In this document: in pieces, positions 23,010-30,194 of the stretch
Position numbering within the stretch: position 1 is the first letter of the stretch
Layout of the letters: every line of letters begins with the position of its first letter
From: Trueperaceae bacterium
Lineage (GTDB): Bacteria > Deinococcota > Deinococci > Deinococcales > Trueperaceae
Length of the DNA stretch: 39,683 nt
Reading direction: 5' to 3'
Assembly (NCBI GenBank): GCA_003567075.1
Contig: PXAU01000134.1
Coordinates: 1 to 39,683 of the forward strand
Notes under the pieces: generated by a model
Told to the model about the DNA's origin: nothing
Seen by the model: the letters and a program-made list of their open reading frames with translations, nothing else
Database searches by the model: none
Translations under genes and position numbers: made by a program

Positions 23010-23013
23010 GACG

Positions 23014-23223
23014 TCAGCCGTCGTCGAGCGACTTCAGCAACTCCGGGTCGACCTCGCCCGTTTCGACGGCGCGGTTCAGCATGGCGATGCCCAGCCGGAC
23101 CACTTCGGACTTCGACACCAGCCGTTCGGGGTTCGACAGCTGGTAGGCGGTCTTGGTGATCAGGGAGTCCTGTTCCTCGCTGATGACCACCTGCAGACGC
23201 TTGCTCTTGTCGCGTTTCGGCAC
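23014..23223 (-). CDS. Small ribbon-helix-helix-like DNA-binding protein
   Basis: A 69-residue basic protein. After PKRDKSKR comes a candidate beta-strand (LQVVISEEQ), then two helices (ITKTAYQLSN and SKSEVVRLGIAMLNRAVE), the layout of ribbon-helix-helix (CopG/Arc-like) regulators. GTG 23223 is set by an AGGAGG ribosome site (plus-strand 23230-23235) at 6 nt. It is transcribed ahead of the kinase gene with a 4-bp gap and divergently from murA, so it may control itself, the kinase and murA through the shared 140-bp region. The fold is inferred from pattern. It could also be an antitoxin, but no toxin-like partner is adjacent. Confidence 0.7.
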   Translation of the reverse strand: MPKRDKSKRLQVVISEEQDSLITKTAYQLSNPERLVSKSEVVRLGIAMLNRAVETGEVDPELLKSLDDG

Positions 23224-23246
23224 GCTGTTCCTCCTGCTGCGGGCAT

Positions 23247-23274
23247 ATCGTAGCATGATACACACCCCCACCAA
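23247..23274 (-). promoter_or_regulatory. Candidate extended -10 promoter of the regulator-kinase pair
   Basis: Minus strand: TTGGTG (plus 23274-23269), a 16-bp spacer, then TGC-TACGAT (plus 23252-23247). The TGn extension compensates for a weak -35. It points to transcription starting about 10 nt before the ribosome site of the small regulator gene. Confidence 0.45.
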
Positions 23275-23284
23275 GCGGGTCGTG

Positions 23285-23313
23285 TTGACATCACGTACGG
23301 TACTCCATAGACT
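23285..23313 (+). promoter_or_regulatory. Promoter of murA
   Basis: TTGACA (23285-23290), a 17-bp spacer, and TAGACT (23308-23313). A short dyad, CGTG-N7-CACG, spans the -35 box. It diverges from the regulator-kinase promoter, so one protein could govern both. Confidence 0.75.
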
Positions 23314-23364
23314 ACGGATGAGCATCATGTGTAAACACCGCATGGTGGTGCGGAAGGGAACGCG

Positions 23365-24699
23365 ATGGAACGATCGCGACAGACGATGGTCATCGAGGGC
23401 GCCCGGCCGCTGCACGGTGCCCAGACGATCCACACCGCGAAGAACTCGGCCCTGTACCTGATCCTCGCCAGCTTGCTCAGCGACGAACCGCTGCTCCTGC
23501 GCGACGTGCCGCGGCTGGCCGACGTGCTGGTGGAACTCGAACTGCTCGAGCACTTGGGAGCCCAGGTGCGTTGGGACGGGCGCGACCTCCACCTGCACGC
23601 GCGCGAGGTGAAGCGCACCAGCGCGCCGTACGCCCTCGTCAACCGTATGCGCGCCAGCTTCGTGGCGATGGGCGCGCTGCTGGCCAGAGCGGGGGAGGCC
23701 CGCATCTCCATGCCGGGTGGCTGCGCTTTCGGGCCGCGCCCGGTGGACCGTCATCTGGCCGCCTTCCGCGCGCTCGGCATCGAGGTGGAGGAGGCCGGCG
23801 GCGCCTTCGGGGTGCGGCGGCGCGGCGCCGTGAGCGGCACGGTCACGTTCGAGGCGCCCACCGTTGGCGGCACCCAGAACGTGCTCCTCGCCAGCGCGCT
23901 GGGCACGGGCGAGGTCACCATCGAGAACGCCGCGCTCGAGCCGGAGGTCGCCGACCTGGCGGCGCTGCTGAACGCCATGGGTGGCCAGGTGGCGGGCGCC
24001 GGCACCCCGGTGATCCAGGTGCGGGGCGTACCGCGCATGCACGGCGCCAGCTTCCGGCCCATCCCCGACCGCATCGAGGCGGGCACCTTCATGCTGGCCA
24101 CCGCCGCGACCCGCGGCAACGTGCTGCTCGAGGGCCTGCGTCCGACCCACGTCCAAGCGGTGCTCGACGCGCTGACCGAGACCGGGGTGCGGGTGGTGCC
24201 CGAGGGGCCGACCAGCGTGCGGATCGACGCCACCGGCGACCTGGTCGCCACCGACGTCACGGCCACGGAGTACCCCGGCGTCCCTACCGACCTGCAAGCC
24301 CCCTTCGGGGCATACCTCGCGACGCTTCCAGGCGTGAGCGTGGTGCGCGACCGGGTGTACCCCGACCGCTTCACGCACGTACCCGAGCTGCAGCGCATGG
24401 GGGCGTCGCTGGAGCTGACCGACCGCACGCTCGTCATCCGTGGCGGGCAGCCGCTGCACGGCGACGCGGTGCACGCGGCCGACATCCGCGCCGGCGGGGC
24501 GCTGGTGGTGGCTGCGCTGGCGGCGAAGGGCCGCTCGCGGGTCAGCGGCCTCGAGGTGATCGACCGGGGCTACGAGCGCTTGGCGCCCCGGCTCGCGTCA
24601 CTCGGCGCCGAGGTCTGGCTCGAATCCGGCGTGGCCTCCTCGTCGGGCGCCTCGCTCTCCGTGCCGTCTGCGGGCGCGGGCGCGTCCTCGTCACCCTGA
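23365..24699 (+). CDS. murA: UDP-N-acetylglucosamine 1-carboxyvinyltransferase (MurA)
   Basis: First committed step of peptidoglycan synthesis: adds enolpyruvate from PEP to UDP-GlcNAc. It has 444 residues. Lys/Asn of TAKNSAL correspond to the UDP-GlcNAc-contacting KN pair. The PEP-reactive cysteine, target of fosfomycin in the family, is C120 in MPGGCAFGPRPVDRHL. EAPTVGGTQNVLLAS, EYPGVPTDLQAPF and RAGGALVVAALAAKG follow in order. ATG 23365 has GGAAGGGAA just upstream. The enzyme core ends near LGAEVW; the last 24 residues (Ser/Gly/Ala-rich) are unlike the family. The DNA encoding them overlaps the end of the opposing gene, so the tail may be read-through beyond an eroded stop. It is monocistronic and divergent from a putative regulator. 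Confidence 0.94.
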   Translation: MERSRQTMVIEGARPLHGAQTIHTAKNSALYLILASLLSDEPLLLRDVPRLADVLVELELLEHLGAQVRWDGRDLHLHAREVKRTSAPYALVNRMRASFVAMGALLARAGEARISMPGGCAFGPRPVDRHLAAFRALGIEVEEAGGAFGVRRRGAVSGTVTFEAPTVGGTQNVLLASALGTGEVTIENAALEPEVADLAALLNAMGGQVAGAGTPVIQVRGVPRMHGASFRPIPDRIEAGTFMLATAATRGNVLLEGLRPTHVQAVLDALTETGVRVVPEGPTSVRIDATGDLVATDVTATEYPGVPTDLQAPFGAYLATLPGVSVVRDRVYPDRFTHVPELQRMGASLELTDRTLVIRGGQPLHGDAVHAADIRAGGALVVAALAAKGRSRVSGLEVIDRGYERLAPRLASLGAEVWLESGVASSSGASLSVPSAGAGASSSP

Positions 24700-25763
24700 T
24701 CGAGCGCCGCGGCGTCGTCCGCGGCCTCGTGGGCGGCCTCATCCGCGACATCGTCCGTGGTCTCGTCGCCCGCGTCCGCGGCCTCGGGCTGGATGCCCGA
24801 CTGCTCAGACGCCACCAGGGCAGGCGGCAGATCGACGTCAGCGATCAGCTCGGGGCCGGCGGCCGCTGGTTGCGTGTCGGCGGCTTCCGTCTCGGGCGTC
24901 GCGACATCGGTCTCCGCTGGTGTCTCGCTCGCGACGGCCGTTGCCGGCCGATGGCGCGACGGCAGCGAACGAACGCGTAGCACCACGCCGGCGAGCGCAA
25001 CGACGAACCCGGTGACCATCAGCACGATCCACGACCACGTGCCCAGGTCCCCTGGGCCGCGCGTGACCTGCCGTGGCAGCTCACCGCGCGCGAGCGCCGC
25101 GGCGCGCTGCTCCAGGTCCGACGGGAACACGTCCACGACCGGCACCACCTGGCTGGGTGAGGAGAAGGCCCAGGCCGATGCGTCGCGCGTCAAGGGCCGC
25201 CAACCGTCGGGTCGGAAGGGATCGTAGACGCCGCTGATCGCGTACACGCGGGGCGGCTCCTGTGGCCGTCGGAAGGGTGTCAACAGGGTCAGGTCGCGGC
25301 CGTCCACGACCACCTCGATCGGTACCGGCGCTGCCAGATCGACGCCGCCCTGCGGGTCGGCCTGCCAGCCCCAAGCGCCGTCACCGGTGATGCGGAAGGC
25401 GAGTTGCCAGCCCTCGCCCAGCGGCATCGACAGCCCCGATCCCGGTAGCAGCGCCTCGGCGCCGCCCGGCTCCGTGTCGAGGTACACCTCGATGATGGGC
25501 TGGGTGATGCCGATCGGTAGTCCACCGCTGCCGTCGACCGCCGCCAGCGTGACGCTGATGCGGATCGGGTCACCTTCGAGCAAGCGCACGTCCAGCAGGT
25601 CGTACCAGGCCGGATCCGAGTAGCGCGGTGCGGTCGGCGGCCGCAGGCTCCCATCGCCTGCGGCGTCGAGCTGCGCCGAGGCGGTGCCGTGGCCGATGCC
25701 GGCGAGCAGCGCCAGGACAGCGAGGAGCCAGGTGCCTGCGCGCTGACGGGCGCGCGCGCTCAT
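24570..25763 (-). CDS. Exported, C-terminally anchored protein with glucodextranase-C-like domain
   Basis: A 397-residue protein. A signal peptide (WLLAVLALLAGIGHGTASA) is followed by an external domain of about 30-235 containing YDLLDVRLLEGDPIRISVTL, PIIEVYLDTEPGG, LAFRITGDGAWGW and YAISGVYDPFRPDGWRPL. This resembles the C-terminal binding module of glucodextranases (SLH/CBM9-like). A single transmembrane helix (WSWIVLMVTGFVVALAGVVL, about 247-266) leads to a cytoplasmic tail of about 120 residues rich in Ala, Asp, Glu and Thr. ATG 25763 overlaps the yvcK stop (ATGA). Its 3' end runs 130 bp into murA on the other strand. A carbohydrate- or cell-wall-binding role is inferred; no catalytic residues are visible. 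Confidence 0.75.
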   Translation of the reverse strand: MSARARQRAGTWLLAVLALLAGIGHGTASAQLDAAGDGSLRPPTAPRYSDPAWYDLLDVRLLEGDPIRISVTLAAVDGSGGLPIGITQPIIEVYLDTEPGGAEALLPGSGLSMPLGEGWQLAFRITGDGAWGWQADPQGGVDLAAPVPIEVVVDGRDLTLLTPFRRPQEPPRVYAISGVYDPFRPDGWRPLTRDASAWAFSSPSQVVPVVDVFPSDLEQRAAALARGELPRQVTRGPGDLGTWSWIVLMVTGFVVALAGVVLRVRSLPSRHRPATAVASETPAETDVATPETEAADTQPAAAGPELIADVDLPPALVASEQSGIQPEAADAGDETTDDVADEAAHEAADDAAALDQGDEDAPAPADGTESEAPDEEATPDSSQTSAPSDASRGAKRS

Positions 25764-27079
25764 CGGCGCCCACCCGCCCCCGTGGCCAGCTCGACGAGCG
25801 CCGCCGCCAGGCGCTCGGGGTCGTGCTGCGCGTGGACGCCGGCGTCGAGCATGGGCCGCTGCAGCAGCCGGATGCCGGCCTCGGTGAAGGGCGCTGGATC
25901 CACCGTCACCAAGCTGGCGCCTTCATCGGCGTAGGCGGCGAGCCGACGCTCGTCGAGCGGCTCGTCGTTGACCATGACCACGTCGGGGTAGCGGCCGAGG
26001 TGCTCATGGAGGGCCGCGACGTGCTCCCAAGCGTCCAAACCGGTCGTCTCGCCGTCTTCCGTCATGATGTTGCACACGTAGGTCAGCGGTGCCCTGGTCT
26101 GCAGCAGTGCCGCCCGCACCGCGGGCACGAGCAGCGGCGGCACCGTCGAGGTGAAGAGGCTTCCCGGCCCGAGCACCACCAGGTCGGCGGCCTCGAGCGC
26201 CTCGAGCACCTCGGGCAGCGCCTCGGGTTCGGCTGGCTGCAGCCGCACCGTGGTGATGGCGCCGCCGCCTTCGTGCGCGCGGCGTTCGCCGACCAACTCG
26301 CGCCCGTCGCGCTTGCGCACCGACAGCTCGACCGGATGGGCGGTCACGGGGTAGACCGCGCCCCACAGGTCGAGCATGCGGTTGGCGGTCCGCAACGCGT
26401 CGCCGAAGTCCTGCTCGACTTCGGTCAGGGTGGTCAGGAAGAGGTTGCCGAAGGTGTGCCCGCGCAGCTCGTCGCCGCGCGAGAAGCGGTACCCGAGGAG
26501 CCGCCCGAGCGCCGCTTCGTCGCTCGACAGGGCGGCCAGGCAATCGACCAGGTCACCGGGTGCGGGCATCCCGAACGCCGCGCGCAGCCGGCCGGAGGAG
26601 CCGCCGTCGTCGCTCACGGCAACGACCGCGGTCAGGTTCGAGGTCGACCGGCGCAGGCCGCGCAGGAGACGCGAGAGCCCGGTCCCGCCACCCAAGGCCA
26701 CGATCCGGGGGCCGCGCGCGCATCGCAGTCGCTCGTGCAGCAGGGCCCCGGCGGCGCTCGGCTCCGACAGCCAGTGCGACAGCAGCGAGCGGTTCAGTCG
26801 CTTCACCGCGTAGCTGACCACCCAGACGCCCAGCAGCACCAACGCCAACGCCAACCAACCCCCCAGGAGCGACCAGGATGGCGCCGCGAGCACGTCCTCG
26901 ATCGGCTCGGCAACCGTCTGCCGCGCCTCGCCCAGGAGCCACACCACCCCGGCGGCGGCTCCCAGGGCGAACACGAGACCACCTGCCACTGCCAGCGCCA
27001 CGTGGCGCTTGACGCCCATCCCCGGCGTCAACCAGTAGCGCCAGGTCCGCAGCCCGGCGGCCCGTCCGCGACGGCTCAC
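25760..27079 (-). CDS. yvcK: YvcK/CofD-like protein (gluconeogenesis factor) with N-terminal membrane helices
   Basis: A 439-residue member of the YvcK family, known elsewhere to bind UDP-sugars and to support cell-wall synthesis during growth on gluconeogenic substrates. Two hydrophobic helices at about 26-49 and 69-92 precede the Rossmann-like domain, which begins RIVALGGGTGLSRLLRGL (GGGTG at 130-134). VVAVSDDGGSSGRLRA, PAPGDLVDCLAALS, HTFGNLFLTTLTEV, LGPGSLFTSTVPPLL and CNIMTEDGETTG follow, all family hallmarks. The start at GTG 27079 overlaps the SPOR-gene stop (GTGA); longer open frame upstream lies inside that gene. The membrane anchoring is unlike the soluble Bacillus form and suggests action at the inner face of the membrane. 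Confidence 0.9.
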   Translation of the reverse strand: MSRRGRAAGLRTWRYWLTPGMGVKRHVALAVAGGLVFALGAAAGVVWLLGEARQTVAEPIEDVLAAPSWSLLGGWLALALVLLGVWVVSYAVKRLNRSLLSHWLSEPSAAGALLHERLRCARGPRIVALGGGTGLSRLLRGLRRSTSNLTAVVAVSDDGGSSGRLRAAFGMPAPGDLVDCLAALSSDEAALGRLLGYRFSRGDELRGHTFGNLFLTTLTEVEQDFGDALRTANRMLDLWGAVYPVTAHPVELSVRKRDGRELVGERRAHEGGGAITTVRLQPAEPEALPEVLEALEAADLVVLGPGSLFTSTVPPLLVPAVRAALLQTRAPLTYVCNIMTEDGETTGLDAWEHVAALHEHLGRYPDVVMVNDEPLDERRLAAYADEGASLVTVDPAPFTEAGIRLLQRPMLDAGVHAQHDPERLAAALVELATGAGGRR

Positions 27080-27846
27080 GGTGCGGTGCCGGCCGGTGGG
27101 CGGCATGCCACGACGGCGTCCTCCCAGACGACGATCACCACGTCGGCGACCTGGCCGATCAGCCTCCCTGGACAGAGCACCACGGGCACGCCGTCGCTCT
27201 CGTCGAAGACCACGGGTCCGCCGGCGATCGCACCGCTGCGGTAGCGCCAGCTCAGCGCCGACGTCGCCAGCGGCTCGGGTTCGCCGTCGCCCTGCAGCAC
27301 CTGCCAGCGCACGCCGTCGTGGCGCAGGTGGCCGACGTGGCCGGCCAACTCGACCCTGAAGGTCGGTTTGTGGCCCACGTCGTGCAGCGCCGTCCACGAG
27401 GCCGGGGTCAGGAAGCCGACGTCGACGTGGACGCAGGCCCGCTCGGATGCGGGGTCGTGCGGCACCACCACGGCCTCGCGCGCGTGGCCCTCGAGGAGGA
27501 GCGCCGCGATGCCGACGGCCGCATCACGTGAGGTCCAGCAGCCGACCCGGACCCGCACGAACTGCAGCCCGTCGGCCATGGTGAACTCGGTGAAGGCCGG
27601 GAAGCCGGCGAAGCGCAGCGTTGCGGCCGAGCGCTCGGCCTCACGCAGGTCGCGCAGCGCCACGGTCTGGACCGCCCAGCCGACGGCCTCGTCCTGCGCC
27701 TTGGCGAACGTCAGCAGCGCGAACAGGGTCAGGGCCACGCCCAGACTGCCGGTCAGGCCGCGCCGCCAGGCCAGCGCCCGCCGCCCCGGACGCGCGGCGT
27801 CGCCGGCGATCGCCTGGGGCGCGGCGTCGATGACGACCGTGTTCAT
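27076..27846 (-). CDS. SPOR-domain membrane protein
   Basis: A 256-residue protein with a basic N-terminus (RPGRRALAWRRG), one membrane helix or uncleaved signal at about 31-50 (LTGSLGVALTLFALLTFAKA), and a domain at about 55-125. That domain (VGWAVQTVALRDLREAERSA, LQFVRVRVGCWTSRDAAVG) fits SPOR domains that bind denuded peptidoglycan. The C-terminal half (VELAGHVGHLRHDGVRWQVL, VVIVVWEDAVVACRPP) is not recognised. It starts at ATG 27846, overlapping the hisH stop (ATGA), and its stop overlaps yvcK (GTGA). It is locked between a histidine gene and a cell-wall factor. SPOR assignment rests on pattern and length. A septal or cell-wall role is inferred. Confidence 0.72.
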   Translation of the reverse strand: MNTVVIDAAPQAIAGDAARPGRRALAWRRGLTGSLGVALTLFALLTFAKAQDEAVGWAVQTVALRDLREAERSAATLRFAGFPAFTEFTMADGLQFVRVRVGCWTSRDAAVGIAALLLEGHAREAVVVPHDPASERACVHVDVGFLTPASWTALHDVGHKPTFRVELAGHVGHLRHDGVRWQVLQGDGEPEPLATSALSWRYRSGAIAGGPVVFDESDGVPVVLCPGRLIGQVADVVIVVWEDAVVACRPPAGTAP

Positions 27847-28472
27847 GGGGCGTCGCCACGCACGACGTCGCCGAAGTTGCGCAGCACCTGCAAGCCGACC
27901 GCCTGGCTCTTCTCGGGGTGGAACTGGGTGGCGTGCAGGCGCCCGAGCGAGACGGCGCTCAGGAAGCGTGTGGCGCCGTAGATCGTCTCGGCGCCCTCCG
28001 GCACGGCACCGGCAGGGAAGGTCACGTAGTAGGAGTTGGCGAAGTACACGAAGGCGCCCGCGGGCACGCCGCGCAGCAGCGCCGGTGCGCCGAGCGGCCA
28101 CAGCTGGTTCCAGCCCATCTGCGGCACGCTCGCGGCGCCCGCCGGGAAGCGTCGCACCTCGGCGTCGAGGACGCCGAGGCCGGGCACGCCCGGCGCCTCC
28201 TCGGAGCCTCGCGTGAGCAGTTGCAGGCCCACGCAGATGCCCAGGAAGGGGGCGTCGGAGGCCAGGTGGTCGGCCACGACCGGCGCGAAACCGGAGCGCT
28301 CGAAGGAACGCATGACCTGCCCGAAATGGCCCTGCCCGGGTAGGACCAGCGCTCGTGCCTCGCGCGCCTCCTCGGGGTCGGCACTGCGGCGCACGGGTAC
28401 GCCCGCCGCCAGCAGCGCCTTCTCGACGCTGTGCAGGTTCCCGGCACCGTAGTCGATCAGGACCACGTTCAC
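27843..28472 (-). CDS. hisH: Imidazole glycerol phosphate synthase, glutaminase subunit HisH
   Basis: Class I glutamine amidotransferase of 209 residues that supplies ammonia to HisF in histidine synthesis. The N-terminus MNVVLIDYGAGNLHSVEKAL is typical. Catalytic Cys80 sits in FLGICVGLQLL, and the His/Glu pair in ATQFHPEKSQ. The GWNQLW segment and FANSYYVTF match family positions. GTG 28472 overlaps the hisB stop (GTGA). The partner hisF and hisA are not in this window, so the synthase must be assembled from dispersed genes. Confidence 0.95.
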   Translation of the reverse strand: MNVVLIDYGAGNLHSVEKALLAAGVPVRRSADPEEAREARALVLPGQGHFGQVMRSFERSGFAPVVADHLASDAPFLGICVGLQLLTRGSEEAPGVPGLGVLDAEVRRFPAGAASVPQMGWNQLWPLGAPALLRGVPAGAFVYFANSYYVTFPAGAVPEGAETIYGATRFLSAVSLGRLHATQFHPEKSQAVGLQVLRNFGDVVRGDAP

Positions 28473-29068
28473 GGTGCGAGCAGCGTCCCCTTGGTCGAGG
28501 GGAGTTCGTCGTGGGTGGTGCGCGTCGCGCTGCGCAGCGCTCGCGCCAGGGCCTTGACGGCCGCTTCGCAGACGTGGTGTGCCTCGCCGGGCGCGAGGAT
28601 GCGGACGTGGAGGCTGACGCGGGCATGGTTCACGAAGCCGCGCAACAGCTCCCGCAGGTGGTACGCGGAGAAGCCGTTGGCGCTGCCGGGCACGCCGGCG
28701 GGCTCGAACGCCAGGAAGGGACGCCCGGACAGGTCGAGCACCACCTGAACGAGCGTCTCGTCCATCGGCACGATCGCGTCGGCGTAACGCTCGATCCCAT
28801 GGGCGTCGCCAACCGCCGCTTGCAGCGCCTGGCCCAGGGTGATGCCGACGTCCTCGGCCAGGTGGTGCACGTCGACGTGGAGGTCGCCGCTGGCCTCTAC
28901 CTCCAACCCCATGCGACCGTGCCGCAGCAGCTGCTCCAGCAGGTGCGCCACGAAGCCGTGGTCGCAGCGGATCGCGCCGCCCTGCCCGTCCACGTCGAGC
29001 ACGATGCGGATGTCGGTCTCCTTGGTGACGCGGTGGACCTCGGCGCGGCGGGCCTCAGACGTTGGCAT
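28469..29068 (-). CDS. hisB: Imidazoleglycerol-phosphate dehydratase
   Basis: Manganese enzyme of histidine biosynthesis converting imidazole glycerol phosphate to imidazole acetol phosphate. The 199-residue protein is the monofunctional form without the phosphatase domain of enteric HisB. The two metal-binding His motifs are visible: DVHHLAEDVGITLGQAL and GEAHHVCEAAVKALARAL. CDHGFVAHLLEQLLRHG and GSANGFSAYHLRELLRG are other family blocks. ATG 29068 has AAGGAG 6 nt upstream and overlaps the 3' end of hisC by 14 bp. The next gene, hisH, overlaps as GTGA. A histidinol phosphatase is therefore expected elsewhere in the genome. Confidence 0.96.
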   Translation of the reverse strand: MPTSEARRAEVHRVTKETDIRIVLDVDGQGGAIRCDHGFVAHLLEQLLRHGRMGLEVEASGDLHVDVHHLAEDVGITLGQALQAAVGDAHGIERYADAIVPMDETLVQVVLDLSGRPFLAFEPAGVPGSANGFSAYHLRELLRGFVNHARVSLHVRILAPGEAHHVCEAAVKALARALRSATRTTHDELPSTKGTLLAP

Positions 29069-30152
29069 GGTGCGCTCCTTCCGGGCTCGCGGCGTCAGCG
29101 AGCGCCTCGTCCAAGGCTGCCACGAAGGCGTCGTTCTCGGCGCGGGTACCGACGCTGACGCGCAAGCACCCCTCCAGTCCCGGCAGGTGGTCCTGGCGGC
29201 GCACGAGCACCCCGCGCGCCGCCAGGCCCGCGAAGGTGGCCTCTGCGTCCGCCACGCGCAGCAGCAGGAAGTTCGTCACCGAGGGGAAGATGGTGAGCGC
29301 TGGGCGTGCACGCAGCAACGCCGCGAGGCGATCGCGCTCGGCGCGCAACGTCGCCACGCGCTCGGCGACGTAGGCCGGTGCTTCGAGCACGGTCTCGAGC
29401 ACCGCCGCCTGCAACGACGACACCGCGAAGGGGAGCACCACCTTCTGCAGCTGTTCCGCCAGGGCCTCGTCGGCCAGCGCGTAGCCGAGGCGCACGCCGG
29501 CCAGGCCGAAGGCTTTGGAGAAGGTGCGCAACGACACCACCGTGTCGTGCTCGCGCACGACCGCCGCGTGGTCGCTGCCGGCGAAGGCGCCGTAGGCCTC
29601 GTCGACCACGGTGAGCCAGCGGCGTTCGCCGGCCCGTACCAGGGCCTCGACCTCGGCCGCCTCGACCGCGTTGCCGGTGGGTGCCATGGGGGCGGCCAGG
29701 AAGTGCACGCCCTCACCGTGCGCCAGCTCGCCTAGGAGGGCCGCACGCGGCAGCTCGAAGCCGGGATCGAGCGGCACCAGCCGCAGGTCGGCACCCACCA
29801 GCTGGGCCTGCAGCGCGTAGAGCGAGAACGAGGGTGTCACGCTGAGCACGCGTCGGCCGAGGCCAGCGGCGATGGCGGCAGCCTGGATGAGCACGTTCGA
29901 GCCCGGCGCCACGACCACGCCCGCTTCGGGCCAGTCCTCGAAGCTGGCGATGCGCTCGCGCAGGCGCTCGGCATGCAGCTCCGGGTAGCGGTGCGACGGC
30001 AGCTCGGCCAGACGCTCGAGCGACCGTTCTCGCAAGGCCTCGGGCAGGTCCCAGGGGCTCTCGTTCTGGTCGAGCTTGACCGGTTGATCGTGGTGGCGGA
30101 AGTGGTACGCCGGCAACGCCGTGACGGCGGAGCGGATGGGCATGGCCGTCAT
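29055..30152 (-). CDS. hisC: Histidinol-phosphate aminotransferase
   Basis: PLP enzyme converting imidazole acetol phosphate to histidinol phosphate, of 365 residues. Motifs are KLDQNESPWDLP at the N-terminus, PGSNVLIQAAAIA, APMAPTGNAV, VVDEAYGAFAG, and the PLP lysine K213 in SLRTFSKAFGLAGVRLGY. LRVSVGTRAENDAF closes the fold. Two nearby ATGs are possible (30152 and 30143); 30152 is preferred for the GGGGGT tract 8 nt upstream. The gene follows the TPR gene by 42 bp and overlaps hisB by 14 bp. Aromatic-aminotransferase activity is possible in this subgroup, but its position before hisB and hisH supports HisC. Confidence 0.94.
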   Translation of the reverse strand: MTAMPIRSAVTALPAYHFRHHDQPVKLDQNESPWDLPEALRERSLERLAELPSHRYPELHAERLRERIASFEDWPEAGVVVAPGSNVLIQAAAIAAGLGRRVLSVTPSFSLYALQAQLVGADLRLVPLDPGFELPRAALLGELAHGEGVHFLAAPMAPTGNAVEAAEVEALVRAGERRWLTVVDEAYGAFAGSDHAAVVREHDTVVSLRTFSKAFGLAGVRLGYALADEALAEQLQKVVLPFAVSSLQAAVLETVLEAPAYVAERVATLRAERDRLAALLRARPALTIFPSVTNFLLLRVADAEATFAGLAARGVLVRRQDHLPGLEGCLRVSVGTRAENDAFVAALDEALADAASPEGAHHANV

Positions 30153-30194
30153 GCTACCGCACCCCCTGACCGCCACGGCGCGAGGGGGCCGGGA

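Noticed and set aside
23014..23223. Toxin-antitoxin module
   Set aside because: The RHH-like protein could be an antitoxin, but the adjacent gene is a large kinase-propeller protein, not a small toxin.
23318..23461. Short frame starting MSIMCKHRMVV close to the predicted murA transcription start
   Set aside because: The ATG is only 4 nt after the -10 box, no Shine-Dalgarno, out of frame with and running into murA; no sign of a leader-peptide composition.
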